A DNA stretch of 64,000 nucleotides. Source: Candidatus Eiseniibacteriota bacterium. Lineage in GTDB: Bacteria > Eisenbacteria > RBG-16-71-46 > CAIMUX01. A program made the position numbers and the translations under genes. The DNA lies in assembly GCA_020633975.1 (NCBI GenBank), contig JACKCR010000011.1, positions 1-64,000 of the forward strand, given 5' to 3'. Below, one piece after another: positions 35,723 to 44,182 of this stretch. How positions within the stretch are numbered: position 1 is the first letter of the stretch; each line of letters begins with the position of its first letter. Under the pieces are notes generated by a model that worked only from the letters and a program-made list of their open reading frames with translations, did no database searches and was not told the origin of the DNA.

Positions 35723-36589
35723 TCAGAGGAGGAGAACGGCGTTCTCGTTTCCGAACCCATCGTCCTCGCGGACTCCCGAGTTCGGGTCGGTCACCCATCG
35801 GTCGTCCACGACGAACATGTACTCGTACCGCCCACGCGGGAGCTCCAGTGTCGTTGCCCAGACGCCACTCCGTACTTCTTCGAGAGGAGTCTTGCAGACC
35901 GCCCAACGGTTGAACGAGCCGACGAGGCAGACGCGGTTCGCGTCCCTGGCTTCGATCTCGAACTGGTGGAGAATGGTATCCGCTCGCGACATGCCGGAGT
36001 TGCTCTGTGCCAGCCCGGATTTTCCGGAAGCCAACTCCGGATTGTCGGACGGCGTCACAGCGGAGCCCCGTGCAGTTTCCGCGCCACCGTCCTCGTGTCC
36101 TACGTCTGCGAGGCCGCTCTGGCCCTTGGTCACCGTCTCGTCATGCCACGGAAGGGGAGGCCGAAGCACGAGGAAGACGACCGCCGCAGCCATGGCCGTG
36201 GCTCCAGCCCATACCCAAGCGGGGAGGAAGCGACGTGTGCCCGACACTCGTCGGGATGTGAGATGAGCGGCGTGAGGAGCCGAGGCAGAAGCGGACGCGG
36301 AAGTGGATCCAGACGCAGAAGCAGAAGCAGAAGCAGGACTCGCGAGCTCGGCGAGCACTGAATCTCGGAGACTCTCCGGCGCTGCCTCACGCGTATCCGC
36401 GAGCCAACGGTCGAAGGAGCCGAAGACGCGGGAGGCCCGAGCGATACGTGGGTCCTCGCGCATCTGGGCCGCAAAGTCGTCGTCGGCGTCCGCATCGAGA
36501 TCGCCGTCGAGGAACGCGTGCAGTCGCGGATCGAACGACGGATCACGCTCGTCCGGATCGATCGGGTCTAGGTCTCTCTGGTCGGTCAT
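35723..36589 (-). CDS. Membrane anti-sigma factor with C-terminal glycogen-binding domain
   Basis: The product is 288 aa from ATG 36589. Residues 1-80 are an acidic anti-sigma-like domain (HAFLDGDLDADADDDFAAQM) without the His-Cys-Cys zinc motif. Residues 84-105 are a Ser-Ala low-complexity linker. One membrane helix spans about 122-142 (LPAWVWAGATAMAAAVVFLV). Residues about 205-288 form an AMPK1_CBM/CBM48-like domain: VCLVGSFNRWAV, WATTLELPRGRYEYMFVVDD, DGFGNENAVLLL. It is encoded 27 bases after an ECF sigma gene, so it most likely holds that factor at the membrane while the external domain senses a ligand. Glucan binding is inferred from the fold family. Confidence 0.75.
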   Translation of the reverse strand: MTDQRDLDPIDPDERDPSFDPRLHAFLDGDLDADADDDFAAQMREDPRIARASRVFGSFDRWLADTREAAPESLRDSVLAELASPASASASASGSTSASASASAPHAAHLTSRRVSGTRRFLPAWVWAGATAMAAAVVFLVLRPPLPWHDETVTKGQSGLADVGHEDGGAETARGSAVTPSDNPELASGKSGLAQSNSGMSRADTILHQFEIEARDANRVCLVGSFNRWAVCKTPLEEVRSGVWATTLELPRGRYEYMFVVDDRWVTDPNSGVREDDGFGNENAVLLL

Positions 36590-36616
36590 CGTAGAACCTG
36601 CCCTGTGCCCTCGTGG

Positions 36617-37219
36617 CTAGAGATCGTAGCCGTCGGCGCGAACGAGCGCGAGAAGTCGTTCCCGCGCTCGATGAACCCGTACCTTCGCATTCGTTTTCGT
36701 GATTCCGAGCGCGGACGCGAGTTCGTCGTACTCCAGCCCCTCCTGATGCCTCAGCAGGAGCACGGTGCGCTGATCGTGCGTCAAGAGTGAGAGCGCACGG
36801 GAGAACGTATCAGCCAACTCCTTCTCCGAGAGCTCCGTGTCCGGCGCTGCCGACGTGGCAGCTGATGGAGGGGCGCAGCCGGTGCGGCTCTCGAGTGGAA
36901 TCAGTCGTGCGTCTGCGTGCGCTCTCTTGCCTCGTTTGTAGTCGCGAATCTGGTTGATCGCGATCCGGAAGAGCCAAGTTCCGAGTCGGGACTCACCGCG
37001 AAAGCGATCGAGACCACGAAACGCCTTCACGAAGACGTCCTGGGTGAGTTCCTCGGCTAGCTCGAAGTCGGAGACCTGGCGCTTCACCAGGGCGAAGATC
37101 CTGTCCTGGTAGAGTTCCACCAGGTGATCGAATGCCCGCGCGTCTCCCATTCGAGCCTGCCGAATCCACACCTGCTCTCGTTCGCTCGGTGCGTGCAACC
37201 TCTGGATCCCCCGTGACAC
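36617..37219 (-). CDS. ECF RNA polymerase sigma factor
   Basis: The product is 200 aa from GTG 37219. No strong ribosome site is present, and the GTG sits inside an inverted repeat; TTG 37198 is an alternative. Sigma region 2 is clear (FDHLVELYQDRIFALVKRQ, ELTQDVFVKAFRGLDRFRG, LGTWLFRIAINQIRDYKRG, about 30-105). Region 4 is about 140-195 (LSLLTHDQRTVLLLRHQEG, LGITKTNAKVRVHRARERL). The linker (LIPLESRTGCAPPSA) is longer than average. It directs polymerase to its own promoter set and is probably controlled by the next gene. An ECF-type promoter upstream suggests autoregulation. Confidence 0.88.
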   Translation of the reverse strand: MSRGIQRLHAPSEREQVWIRQARMGDARAFDHLVELYQDRIFALVKRQVSDFELAEELTQDVFVKAFRGLDRFRGESRLGTWLFRIAINQIRDYKRGKRAHADARLIPLESRTGCAPPSAATSAAPDTELSEKELADTFSRALSLLTHDQRTVLLLRHQEGLEYDELASALGITKTNAKVRVHRARERLLALVRADGYDL

Positions 37220-37229
37220 TCGTTGTCAC
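37213..37229 (-). promoter_or_regulatory. Inverted repeat over the sigma factor start codon
   Basis: GTGACA (37213-37218) and TGTCAC (37224-37229) form a perfect 6-bp dyad with a 5-base spacer. The presumed GTG start (37219-37217) lies within it. It could be an operator or an RNA hairpin that masks initiation. Confidence 0.4.
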
Positions 37230-37274
37230 GAGCTTCCGGGGAAGCTACACGACGCGAGTGCCCGCCCGTCGCGT

Positions 37275-37302
37275 TGGACGGAACTCTGGTGGGACAGTTA
37301 CA
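37275..37302 (-). promoter_or_regulatory. Predicted ECF-type promoter of the sigma/anti-sigma operon
   Basis: On the minus strand TGTAAC (37302-37297) and CGTCCA (37280-37275) are separated by 16 bases. This matches the general ECF pattern of an AAC-containing -35 and a CGTC-containing -10. It lies about 55 bases upstream of the sigma start, a normal distance for an autoregulated ECF gene. The assignment is by pattern only. Confidence 0.5.
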
Positions 37303-37338
37303 GATCGACAGTCCTACGGGAAGGCATTGATAGCGCGT

Positions 37339-38208
37339 TCAGTGCCTCGCGGGGAGCTTCTCCAGCATCTCCGCTCCGCCGATCACCGCCGTCAGTTTGT
37401 CGAGCGCGGCTCGGTCGGCTCCTGGCCACTCGATAGAGTCGAGGGTGGTGGGAAGGGGGAGGTCCGTACGCAGACGGAGCAGATCGCGCATGAGGATTGC
37501 CTCCCTGTGGTGTATCCGAAGGCTCTCTGCGAGCGATGCCGCTCCGCGCACGTTCCTCTGCACGGACGCATCCCAAACCGACGAGTCCAGCGGGATCGCG
37601 TCGACCGAGCGGTAGTGAGCGAGGAGAGTCGATGCAGCCTTGAGCCCCCAGCGCGGGATACCGGGCATGCCGTCCGACGGATCGCCGACCAAGGCGAAGA
37701 GATCGGGGAGCACCGGCGGATCCACTCCGAACCGCGTCCGGACGTCGTCTTCTGTCGTGATCCGATCACGGATCCTGTCCCAGATGACGACCTTCGGAGT
37801 CGCGCACTGGAGGAGGTCTTTGTCCGTGGTGGCGATGACGACGCGTTCGACCTCGCGGATAGACGAGAAGGTGCGCGCCGCAGTTGCCAGGGCGTCGTCG
37901 GCTTGGGCGCGGAGGATCGGCCAGTACGTGACTCCGAGCGCCCGCAGGACATCCGTCGCCGGAAGGTACTGGCTTCGGATGAGCGTGCTCGCGTCCGCGG
38001 TCTGGGGCGCCCTCGTCCGCCCAGCCATCGCGTCGAAAGCGACCGCGACATGGGTGACATCCTGCCGGCGCAGGAGCTTGATCATCGTGAAGAGGAACGC
38101 CCTTGCGGCGCCGATCTCTCGTCCGTCCTCGGTCTGAGCGCGCGGAGCGCCGTGGAAGCACCGGAAGAGCTCGAAGGTGCCGTCGACGAGGTGAACGATC
38201 ACGGGCAC
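37339..38208 (-). CDS. 5'-3' exonuclease, PolA N-terminal/flap-endonuclease type
   Basis: The product is 289 aa. The GTG at 38208 (VPVIVHLVDGTFELFR) follows GGAAGGGG; the longer frame from 38316 has an arginine/serine lead-in with no homology. Motifs of the 5'-3' exonuclease family are present: LVDGTFELFRCFHG at the N-terminus, AVAFDAMAGRTR (metal-binding Asp), ILRAQADDALATAA and VIATTDKDLLQ (acidic cluster), and the helix-hairpin-helix region LVGDPSDGMPGIPRWGLKAA. It is a stand-alone enzyme without a polymerase domain, probably for flap or RNA-primer removal. It lies 25 bases after the prolyl oligopeptidase gene on the same strand. Confidence 0.85.
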   Translation of the reverse strand: MPVIVHLVDGTFELFRCFHGAPRAQTEDGREIGAARAFLFTMIKLLRRQDVTHVAVAFDAMAGRTRAPQTADASTLIRSQYLPATDVLRALGVTYWPILRAQADDALATAARTFSSIREVERVVIATTDKDLLQCATPKVVIWDRIRDRITTEDDVRTRFGVDPPVLPDLFALVGDPSDGMPGIPRWGLKAASTLLAHYRSVDAIPLDSSVWDASVQRNVRGAASLAESLRIHHREAILMRDLLRLRTDLPLPTTLDSIEWPGADRAALDKLTAVIGGAEMLEKLPARH

Positions 38209-38233
38209 GCTCGAGGTTCCCCTTCCGCCATCA

Positions 38234-40417
38234 CTAGAGATCCAGATGCCGGGCGAAGAACGCGAGGACGTCGGCGCGCTCCTCGATCCGCTTCGAGAGC
38301 GGCTTTCCCATCCCATGCCCAGCCGACGTGTCTACGCGGATCAGGGCCGGATGCTCGCAAGATTGCACGTGCTGAAGCGCTGCCGCGAACTTGTACGAGT
38401 GAGCGGGGACGACGCGATCGTCGTGATCGCCTGTCGTGATCAGAGTGGGAGGGTAGCAAGTCCCCTCCCTCACGTTGTGCAGAGGTGAGTATGCGTAGAG
38501 TTCGCGGAACTGTGTCGGATCCGCTGACGAACCGAAGTCGGTCACCCAAGCCCAACCGATCGTGAACTGGTGGAAGCGGAGCATGTCGAGTACGCCGACT
38601 TCCGGGACGGCCGCGCCGAAGAGGTCCGGTCGTTGCGTCAGACAGGCGCCCGCGAGGAGCCCGCCATTCGACCGCCCGGTGATCCCCAGTCTTTCGGGAC
38701 ACGTCCACTCGGCGCAGAGCCACTCTCCGACTGCGATGGCGTCGTCGAACACGTTCTGCTTGTTCGGCGTTCGGCCGGCATCGTGCCACGCCTTTCCGTA
38801 CTCGCCGCCGCCGCGGAGGCAGGCGATTGCGACCAGTCCGCCATGCTCGACCCAGGCTCTCCACTGGGCCGAGTAGCCGGGAGTCATCGCGATGTCGAAG
38901 CCACCGTAGCCGTAGAGAATGGTCGGTACCTTGCCGTCCGGGTGGACGTCCTCCCGGTGGAGGAGGAAGACTGGAATGCGTACCGAGTCGTGATCGACGA
39001 ACACACGACGCGTCAGAAGGCGCGGCCGACCCGGTAGGGCTTCCTGATCACCTTCGGTCGCGTTTCGTCGACGAAGCTCGAGGGTTCCCGCAGCCGTTCC
39101 TAGGTTGCCGTAGTGGACCTGGTTCGGTGCCAAGAACGTGCTGAGCTGGACGTGCATCCTGCCGTCACTCCGACTCGTCGAGAGAGCGAGCACGCTCGAA
39201 AGCTCGTCGGGAAGTGCGATCGTCTGGGTCGGGCCGCAGGCAGTCTTCGTGTTTCCGTCTTCCGGGCCGTTCCACGTGACGGGCGCATACGAAAGGCGGG
39301 ACGTGGCGTGCTTCCAATAGTGGAGCACGAGCCAGCCGGGATCTCCGCTCGCTTCTGCGCCCGCGACCCGTGCCGAATCGAGGCGGTCTTCCGACTCGGG
39401 CACGAGCGTGGTCCAAGCGCAGGAGTCTGCATTTTCCGTCCGGACGGCGACGACTCGTCCCTTCGGCGCTTCGTGGTTCGTGACGAAGATGAACTCGGAA
39501 CCGAGCAGACCGACGAAGTCGAAGTGCGCATCGACGTCCGCGATGAGCGGACGTAGTTTGCCGACGGTTCCGTTCTCGATCGGAGCGATGTAGATCCAGT
39601 TCGAGTCCAGCCCGCCCGTCCAAACCGAGAGTACGAACCAAAGGCCGTCGTGGGTGACGGAGGGATTGAACGTCCAGTCGGGATGATCTGGCTCCTCGTG
39701 GACGAGCACGTCGTCGGTCGTCGGCGTGCCGAGCATGTGGAGCCGGACCTTCTGTGCGCTGTTGGTCGCCGCGAACTCCGTCCCCTTTGCGGGTGGATCG
39801 TAGGGGGTGTAGAAGAAGCCGGTTCCGTCCGGAAGCCATGCGGCCGAACCGAACTTCGACCACGGAACGGAGTCGGGCAGGTCGCGTCCCGTGGCGACTT
39901 CACGGACCTTCCAGGTCATCCAGTCGGACCCCGCCTCCGAGAGTCCGTAGGCGAGCAGCCGCCCGTCCGGAGTGATGGCGACCCCGCTGAGGCTCGTCGT
40001 TCCGTCGGCGGCGAGAGGGTTGACGTCGAGGAACGGGCGGAACAGGTCGGACGCCGGGGGACGCCCGTTCGCGTCCGCTTCACCGACGAACAGTACGTCC
40101 TGGTTCTGGACGCCGTCGTTGCGGAACTCGAACCAGTACGGCCCCCGCCTCCAGGGTGCTCCGGTCGTCGGCTCGTTCCAGATCTCCGAGAGCCGCTTCC
40201 GGAACGTGCTCCGCTGCGGGATCGTCTCGAGGTGGCGGAACGCCACCTCGTTCTGCGCCGTCACCCAATTCCGTACTTCCGGCGAATCTGCGTCTTCCAT
40301 CCATCGATACGGATCGGGAACCTCGGTGCCGTGGTAGATGTCGACCGTCTCGTCCCGTCGCGTCGTTGGATAGTCACTGTGCTTCGTCGCGGAAACGCCT
40401 TCGCTCTGCTTGGTCAC
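38234..40417 (-). CDS. Prolyl oligopeptidase (S9A)
   Basis: The product is 727 aa from GTG 40417, which has GGGAG eight bases upstream; an upstream start at 40474 would overlap the tricorn gene. The N-terminus has DPYRWMED, the typical opening of the family. Residues about 75-430 form the seven-bladed propeller. The C-terminal hydrolase has ILYGYGGFDIAM, GITGRSNGGLLAG (nucleophile Ser), TTGDHDDRVVPAHS (Asp) and DTSAGHGMGKP (His). The catalytic set is complete and there is no signal peptide, so it is probably cytoplasmic, cleaving short proline-containing peptides. It follows the tricorn gene by 37 bases, suggesting a joint peptide-degradation operon. Confidence 0.92.
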   Translation of the reverse strand: MTKQSEGVSATKHSDYPTTRRDETVDIYHGTEVPDPYRWMEDADSPEVRNWVTAQNEVAFRHLETIPQRSTFRKRLSEIWNEPTTGAPWRRGPYWFEFRNDGVQNQDVLFVGEADANGRPPASDLFRPFLDVNPLAADGTTSLSGVAITPDGRLLAYGLSEAGSDWMTWKVREVATGRDLPDSVPWSKFGSAAWLPDGTGFFYTPYDPPAKGTEFAATNSAQKVRLHMLGTPTTDDVLVHEEPDHPDWTFNPSVTHDGLWFVLSVWTGGLDSNWIYIAPIENGTVGKLRPLIADVDAHFDFVGLLGSEFIFVTNHEAPKGRVVAVRTENADSCAWTTLVPESEDRLDSARVAGAEASGDPGWLVLHYWKHATSRLSYAPVTWNGPEDGNTKTACGPTQTIALPDELSSVLALSTSRSDGRMHVQLSTFLAPNQVHYGNLGTAAGTLELRRRNATEGDQEALPGRPRLLTRRVFVDHDSVRIPVFLLHREDVHPDGKVPTILYGYGGFDIAMTPGYSAQWRAWVEHGGLVAIACLRGGGEYGKAWHDAGRTPNKQNVFDDAIAVGEWLCAEWTCPERLGITGRSNGGLLAGACLTQRPDLFGAAVPEVGVLDMLRFHQFTIGWAWVTDFGSSADPTQFRELYAYSPLHNVREGTCYPPTLITTGDHDDRVVPAHSYKFAAALQHVQSCEHPALIRVDTSAGHGMGKPLSKRIEERADVLAFFARHLDL

Positions 40418-40454
40418 GTCACGGTCTCCCTTGCGGATCTCGTTGCGAATCTCT

Positions 40455-43400
40455 CTACCAGCGGTCCGATCCACCCTTCGACTTGTCGGGATAGGGCGGC
40501 GGGGTCGGACGCGGAACAGGCGACTCCGCGATCCGCTTCTTCAAGTAGTCGATGGCGGCGTCGAGTTGCGGATCGCGGCCCTGCATGTAGGCAGACGGGT
40601 CGTCCTCCACCTCGACGTCCGGACGAACGCCGATGCCCTCGATGATCCACTCCCCTTCGGGGACCCACGCGGCGTAGTTCGGCGGGAAGATCCAACCTCC
40701 GTCCACGAGAGTGTAGCCGCCTCCGCTTCCGACCTCTCCGCCCCAGCTTCGGGTGCCGATGAGCGGACCGATGCCGAGCCGTTGGAAGGCGTCGCTGAAC
40801 TCCTCCGCGTTGGACCCGCTCTGGTCGTTGCAAAGCGCGACTCCATAGCCGGGGAAGGCCCAGTCCTGTCTGGACCAGGAAGCACCGTGACGCGGCTTGA
40901 AGAACGAGTACTGGGGAGACGACATCTGGAGGAGGAGCATCGCGTTGATCCAGCCTCCTCCATTGAAGCGCACGTCGTAGACGAGGCCGTCCCGGTCGAG
41001 ATTCGCGTAGTAGTGCTTGGCGAACTCCTGAAGGCCTCGGCCCGACATGTCCGGAATGTGGACGTAGCCGAGGTTCTCTCCGCCGTTCGTGCGCACGTAT
41101 TCACGACGGCTCTCCACCCAGTCGAAGTACCGCGCACGTCTCTCGCTGCTCATCGGTTCGACGAGGACGTCGCGCGCCCCTTCGAGAGACGGCTTCGAGT
41201 TGACCGTGAGCGTGATCCATCGGCCGCCGGTTCCGACGAGGAGTGCACGCAGATCCTGGTCCGTACGGACAGGTCGTCCGGACACGGCGAGGATGTAGTC
41301 GCCGACCGATACGTCGACGCCGGGAGTGAGCAGCGGTGAGCGTGCGTCCAGATCGAACCCGTCGCCGGGAAGGATCTTCGTGATCCGGTAGGCGGGGGTT
41401 GCGCCCGGAACGGCTTCGAAGTCGGCGCCGAGGTATCCGAGCGGAGTGAAGCGGGGGCGGGTCTGGTCACCGCCGCCGACGTAGGCGTGTCCGCAATTGA
41501 GTTCGGCCATCATCTCGCCGAGGACGAAGGTGAGATCGCTCCGCACCGCCACCGCGCCCAGCATCGGTTCGTACTTCGTCCGGACGGCGTTCCAGTCGAC
41601 GCCGTGCATGTTCGGCGCGTAGAAGAAGTCGCGCACGACGCGCCACGACTCGTGGAAGATCTGGCGCCACTCCGCTTCCGGGTCCACGGTGAGGGTCCAG
41701 CCCTGCGTGTCGACCGCGCCGTCGTCCTTCGGCATCTCGCCCGCGGTCGCGTCCATGACGGTGAAGTTTCGCCCCTGACGGATGAGTAGCTTCTTGCGGT
41801 CGAACGAGAGATCGAACTCTTCGAGACGGCCGACCAGGTCCTTGGCTTCTTTCTCCTCCAGATCGAACGATTGGAGCCGCCGGTTGCCGCGCCCTTCGTC
41901 CTCGTCGTCGTCCGCGCCCCGGCTGAGGAAGCTCTCCACGAGGAGCTTTCCCTCCACCGGTTCGACCGCCGTGTACCGTGCGGCAGGCATCGGAACCTCA
42001 TCGACTCGGGCGGCGATTCCATCCACGTCGACGGTCATCTTCGGGAGTTCAGGTGTGCCGCTCTTTCCCTTCTTCTTGCCGTCGTCCTTTCCCTTGTCCT
42101 CGTCCTTACCTTTGCCTTTGCCGTTCTCGCCATCCTCCGAGTCGTCTCCCGCGCCCTCTTCGTCGTTCTTCTCGAGGAACGGAGACTCGGTTTCCTTGGA
42201 GAGGGTGACGAGAGAGACCTTCGTCATGTCCCGGAACGAGTAGTAGCGGTTACCTTGCGAGTAGGTGTTGGCGTACTCGCGGTCCGAGAGGAAGTAGAGG
42301 TACTTGCCTTCGGCGTCGAACGCGGGTGCGTAGGAACTCATTTCCGGCGACGTGACACGGGTCATCTTCCCGGTCGCGATTTCGTAGAGCTGAACGGTCC
42401 AGTTCCAATTCGGCTCGAGGAACGAGTACGCGACCCACTTCCCATCGGGGCTGAAACGGTACTGATCGAGCGTGAAGTCGTACGAACCTCCTCGGTCCAG
42501 CTGGGCCACCGTCTTCATCGCTCCCGTCTTTGCGTCGACGAGGAGGATTCGCAGCTCCCGATCGCTCGTGAGAAGACGGGATCCGTCGGGAGACCAGGCG
42601 ATCGGTCCGAGCGGGCCTTGGTGGTCCTTGGTCAGCTGCTTCGGCGTAGGAACGCCTTCGTCTGTCGTGGTGAGAAGCCAGATCTGCTCCTCACCAGATT
42701 CGTCCGAGACATACGCGATCGTCGATGCGTCGGGAGACCAGGCGGGGTACTGGCAACGCACGCCGTCCACCGCGGTGACGACCCGAACGTCGCCTTTCTC
42801 GGCCGGAGCGGAGAGGATCTGTCCGCGTGACGAGACGAGGAGCCGCTTCCCGGTCGGGCCGAGATCCACTCCGAAGAGTTCGTCCAGCGCCGAGACGCGA
42901 CGCGGGCGGGCGTGGATCCGATCGGAACGGAGGTCGAGTTCGAGGTCACGCGTCGCGCCGCTTGCCGGATCGTAGAGTGCGATTCCGTCTCCGTGCTCGA
43001 AGACGATCCGGGTGCCGTCCGTGTTCGGGTAGCGGACGTCGTACTCGGTGAACTGCGTGGCGGCGGTTGCGGCGCCGCTGGCTGGGTCGAGTTGGAACAG
43101 GTTCGCGAGCCCGTCCCGCTCCGAAACCATATAGAGGTCGTTCCCGACCCAAACGGGTTCGGTGTCGACGCCGGCATCGTCGGTGAGACGGGTGAACTCG
43201 CCCGTGCTCGGCTCGGCCAGCCAGATGTCGTCCGCGAGACCGCCGCGGTAGCGCTTCCAGTGCTGCCACTCTGCGCTCACCGGCACGTAGGCGATCTGTC
43301 CATCGGCTGCGATGCTGGCGAACTCCCCGTACGGAACCGGAAGCTCCGTCGGGCTCCCTCCGGACGCGGAGACGGTGAAGAGGCGGCTGCGCATCTTGGC

Positions 43401-43883
43401 GCCATCCCACCGCGACCGGAAGACGATCCCGGCGCCATCCGGAGTCCATCCAAGGACTGTCACGCCGGACGGGGCCCAGGTGAGCCGCTCCGGGGAGCCT
43501 CCCTGGACGTTCATGACGTAGACGTCGGTGGCGCCGTCGTACTGTGCGCTGAAAGCGAGCCGTGCGCCGTCCGGGGAGAAGAACGCCGGGCCTTCGTAGC
43601 CCTCGTCCGAGGTGATCCGGAAGGCGGTCCCTTCCTGGACGGAGCCGAGCCACAAGTCACCCTCGCTCGTGAAGACCAGCTGGTCGCCGTGGATGTCCGG
43701 TCGGCGGAGGAACTGGCCGGAGGAGGTGGTGTCCGAATGGGCCGCTGCCACGCCTGCGGAGGCCGCGCCCATGGCGGCCTTCTCGTTTGCAGCGGAAGCG
43801 ACGTCTAGTGCAGATACGTCGGCGACGATGATTCCGGCCACGAGCCCACAGGCGAGCGGCCAAGGGATTGGGGCGAAACGCAT
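40455..43883 (-). CDS. Tricorn-type protease
   Basis: The product is 1142 aa from ATG 43883. An N-terminal hydrophobic segment (WPLACGLVAGIIVADVSA) suggests export. Residues about 55-560 make TolB/WD40-like beta-propellers (SPDGARLAFSAQYDG, WSPDASTIAYVSDESG). A highly charged Lys/Asp/Glu insert (KGKGKDEDKGKDDGKKKG) lies near 600-620. The C-terminal half has LNCGHAYVGGG (catalytic-type His), a PDZ domain (GVDVSVGDYILAVSGRPV), and the S41 core NDQSGSNAEEFSDAF (probable nucleophile Ser) followed by GTRSWGGEVGSGG. All parts of a bacterial tricorn are present. It degrades peptides released by other proteases. Confidence 0.9.
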   Translation of the reverse strand: MRFAPIPWPLACGLVAGIIVADVSALDVASAANEKAAMGAASAGVAAAHSDTTSSGQFLRRPDIHGDQLVFTSEGDLWLGSVQEGTAFRITSDEGYEGPAFFSPDGARLAFSAQYDGATDVYVMNVQGGSPERLTWAPSGVTVLGWTPDGAGIVFRSRWDGAKMRSRLFTVSASGGSPTELPVPYGEFASIAADGQIAYVPVSAEWQHWKRYRGGLADDIWLAEPSTGEFTRLTDDAGVDTEPVWVGNDLYMVSERDGLANLFQLDPASGAATAATQFTEYDVRYPNTDGTRIVFEHGDGIALYDPASGATRDLELDLRSDRIHARPRRVSALDELFGVDLGPTGKRLLVSSRGQILSAPAEKGDVRVVTAVDGVRCQYPAWSPDASTIAYVSDESGEEQIWLLTTTDEGVPTPKQLTKDHQGPLGPIAWSPDGSRLLTSDRELRILLVDAKTGAMKTVAQLDRGGSYDFTLDQYRFSPDGKWVAYSFLEPNWNWTVQLYEIATGKMTRVTSPEMSSYAPAFDAEGKYLYFLSDREYANTYSQGNRYYSFRDMTKVSLVTLSKETESPFLEKNDEEGAGDDSEDGENGKGKGKDEDKGKDDGKKKGKSGTPELPKMTVDVDGIAARVDEVPMPAARYTAVEPVEGKLLVESFLSRGADDDEDEGRGNRRLQSFDLEEKEAKDLVGRLEEFDLSFDRKKLLIRQGRNFTVMDATAGEMPKDDGAVDTQGWTLTVDPEAEWRQIFHESWRVVRDFFYAPNMHGVDWNAVRTKYEPMLGAVAVRSDLTFVLGEMMAELNCGHAYVGGGDQTRPRFTPLGYLGADFEAVPGATPAYRITKILPGDGFDLDARSPLLTPGVDVSVGDYILAVSGRPVRTDQDLRALLVGTGGRWITLTVNSKPSLEGARDVLVEPMSSERRARYFDWVESRREYVRTNGGENLGYVHIPDMSGRGLQEFAKHYYANLDRDGLVYDVRFNGGGWINAMLLLQMSSPQYSFFKPRHGASWSRQDWAFPGYGVALCNDQSGSNAEEFSDAFQRLGIGPLIGTRSWGGEVGSGGGYTLVDGGWIFPPNYAAWVPEGEWIIEGIGVRPDVEVEDDPSAYMQGRDPQLDAAIDYLKKRIAESPVPRPTPPPYPDKSKGGSDRW

Positions 43884-44084
43884 TGGGGAATCTCCAGAGT
43901 TCGAGTGGGGCTTCGGGGGCAGCCGGCGAGGAGGATATCACGCGAGGAGAGGAACCGATACAGCCCCTGGGGGTTCCGAGCTTGTTCCAACGTCTTCGTC
44001 CGCGGCGGGAAGTTCCTCGGGCCTGCCGGAGCCAGGATCCGTCAGCCAAGGGTGGCTCGCCGTGAAGGGTCCGACTAGACTGCC

Positions 44085-44113
44085 GGGAACGGCGCCAAGG
44101 GCGAGGGAGTCGA
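44085..44113 (+). promoter_or_regulatory. Possible ECF-type promoter upstream of the second sigma gene
   Basis: GGGAAC (44085-44090) and AGTCGA (44108-44113) are separated by 17 bases, resembling a GGAAC/GTC ECF promoter about 70 bases before the sigma start. The -10 is imperfect. The rest of the 299-base divergent region to the tricorn gene shows no gene. Confidence 0.3.
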
Positions 44114-44182
44114 CCGGAATCGGTCGTCGTCCGCATCTCCCCGCAGGCGAGCGGCGAAGACCTTCATGAGGAGGAACGCGCC

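Noticed and set aside
37132-38439. Plus-strand open frame (435 codons) over the sigma and exonuclease region
   Set aside because: It overlaps three good minus-strand features and has the Arg-rich composition of a shadow frame.
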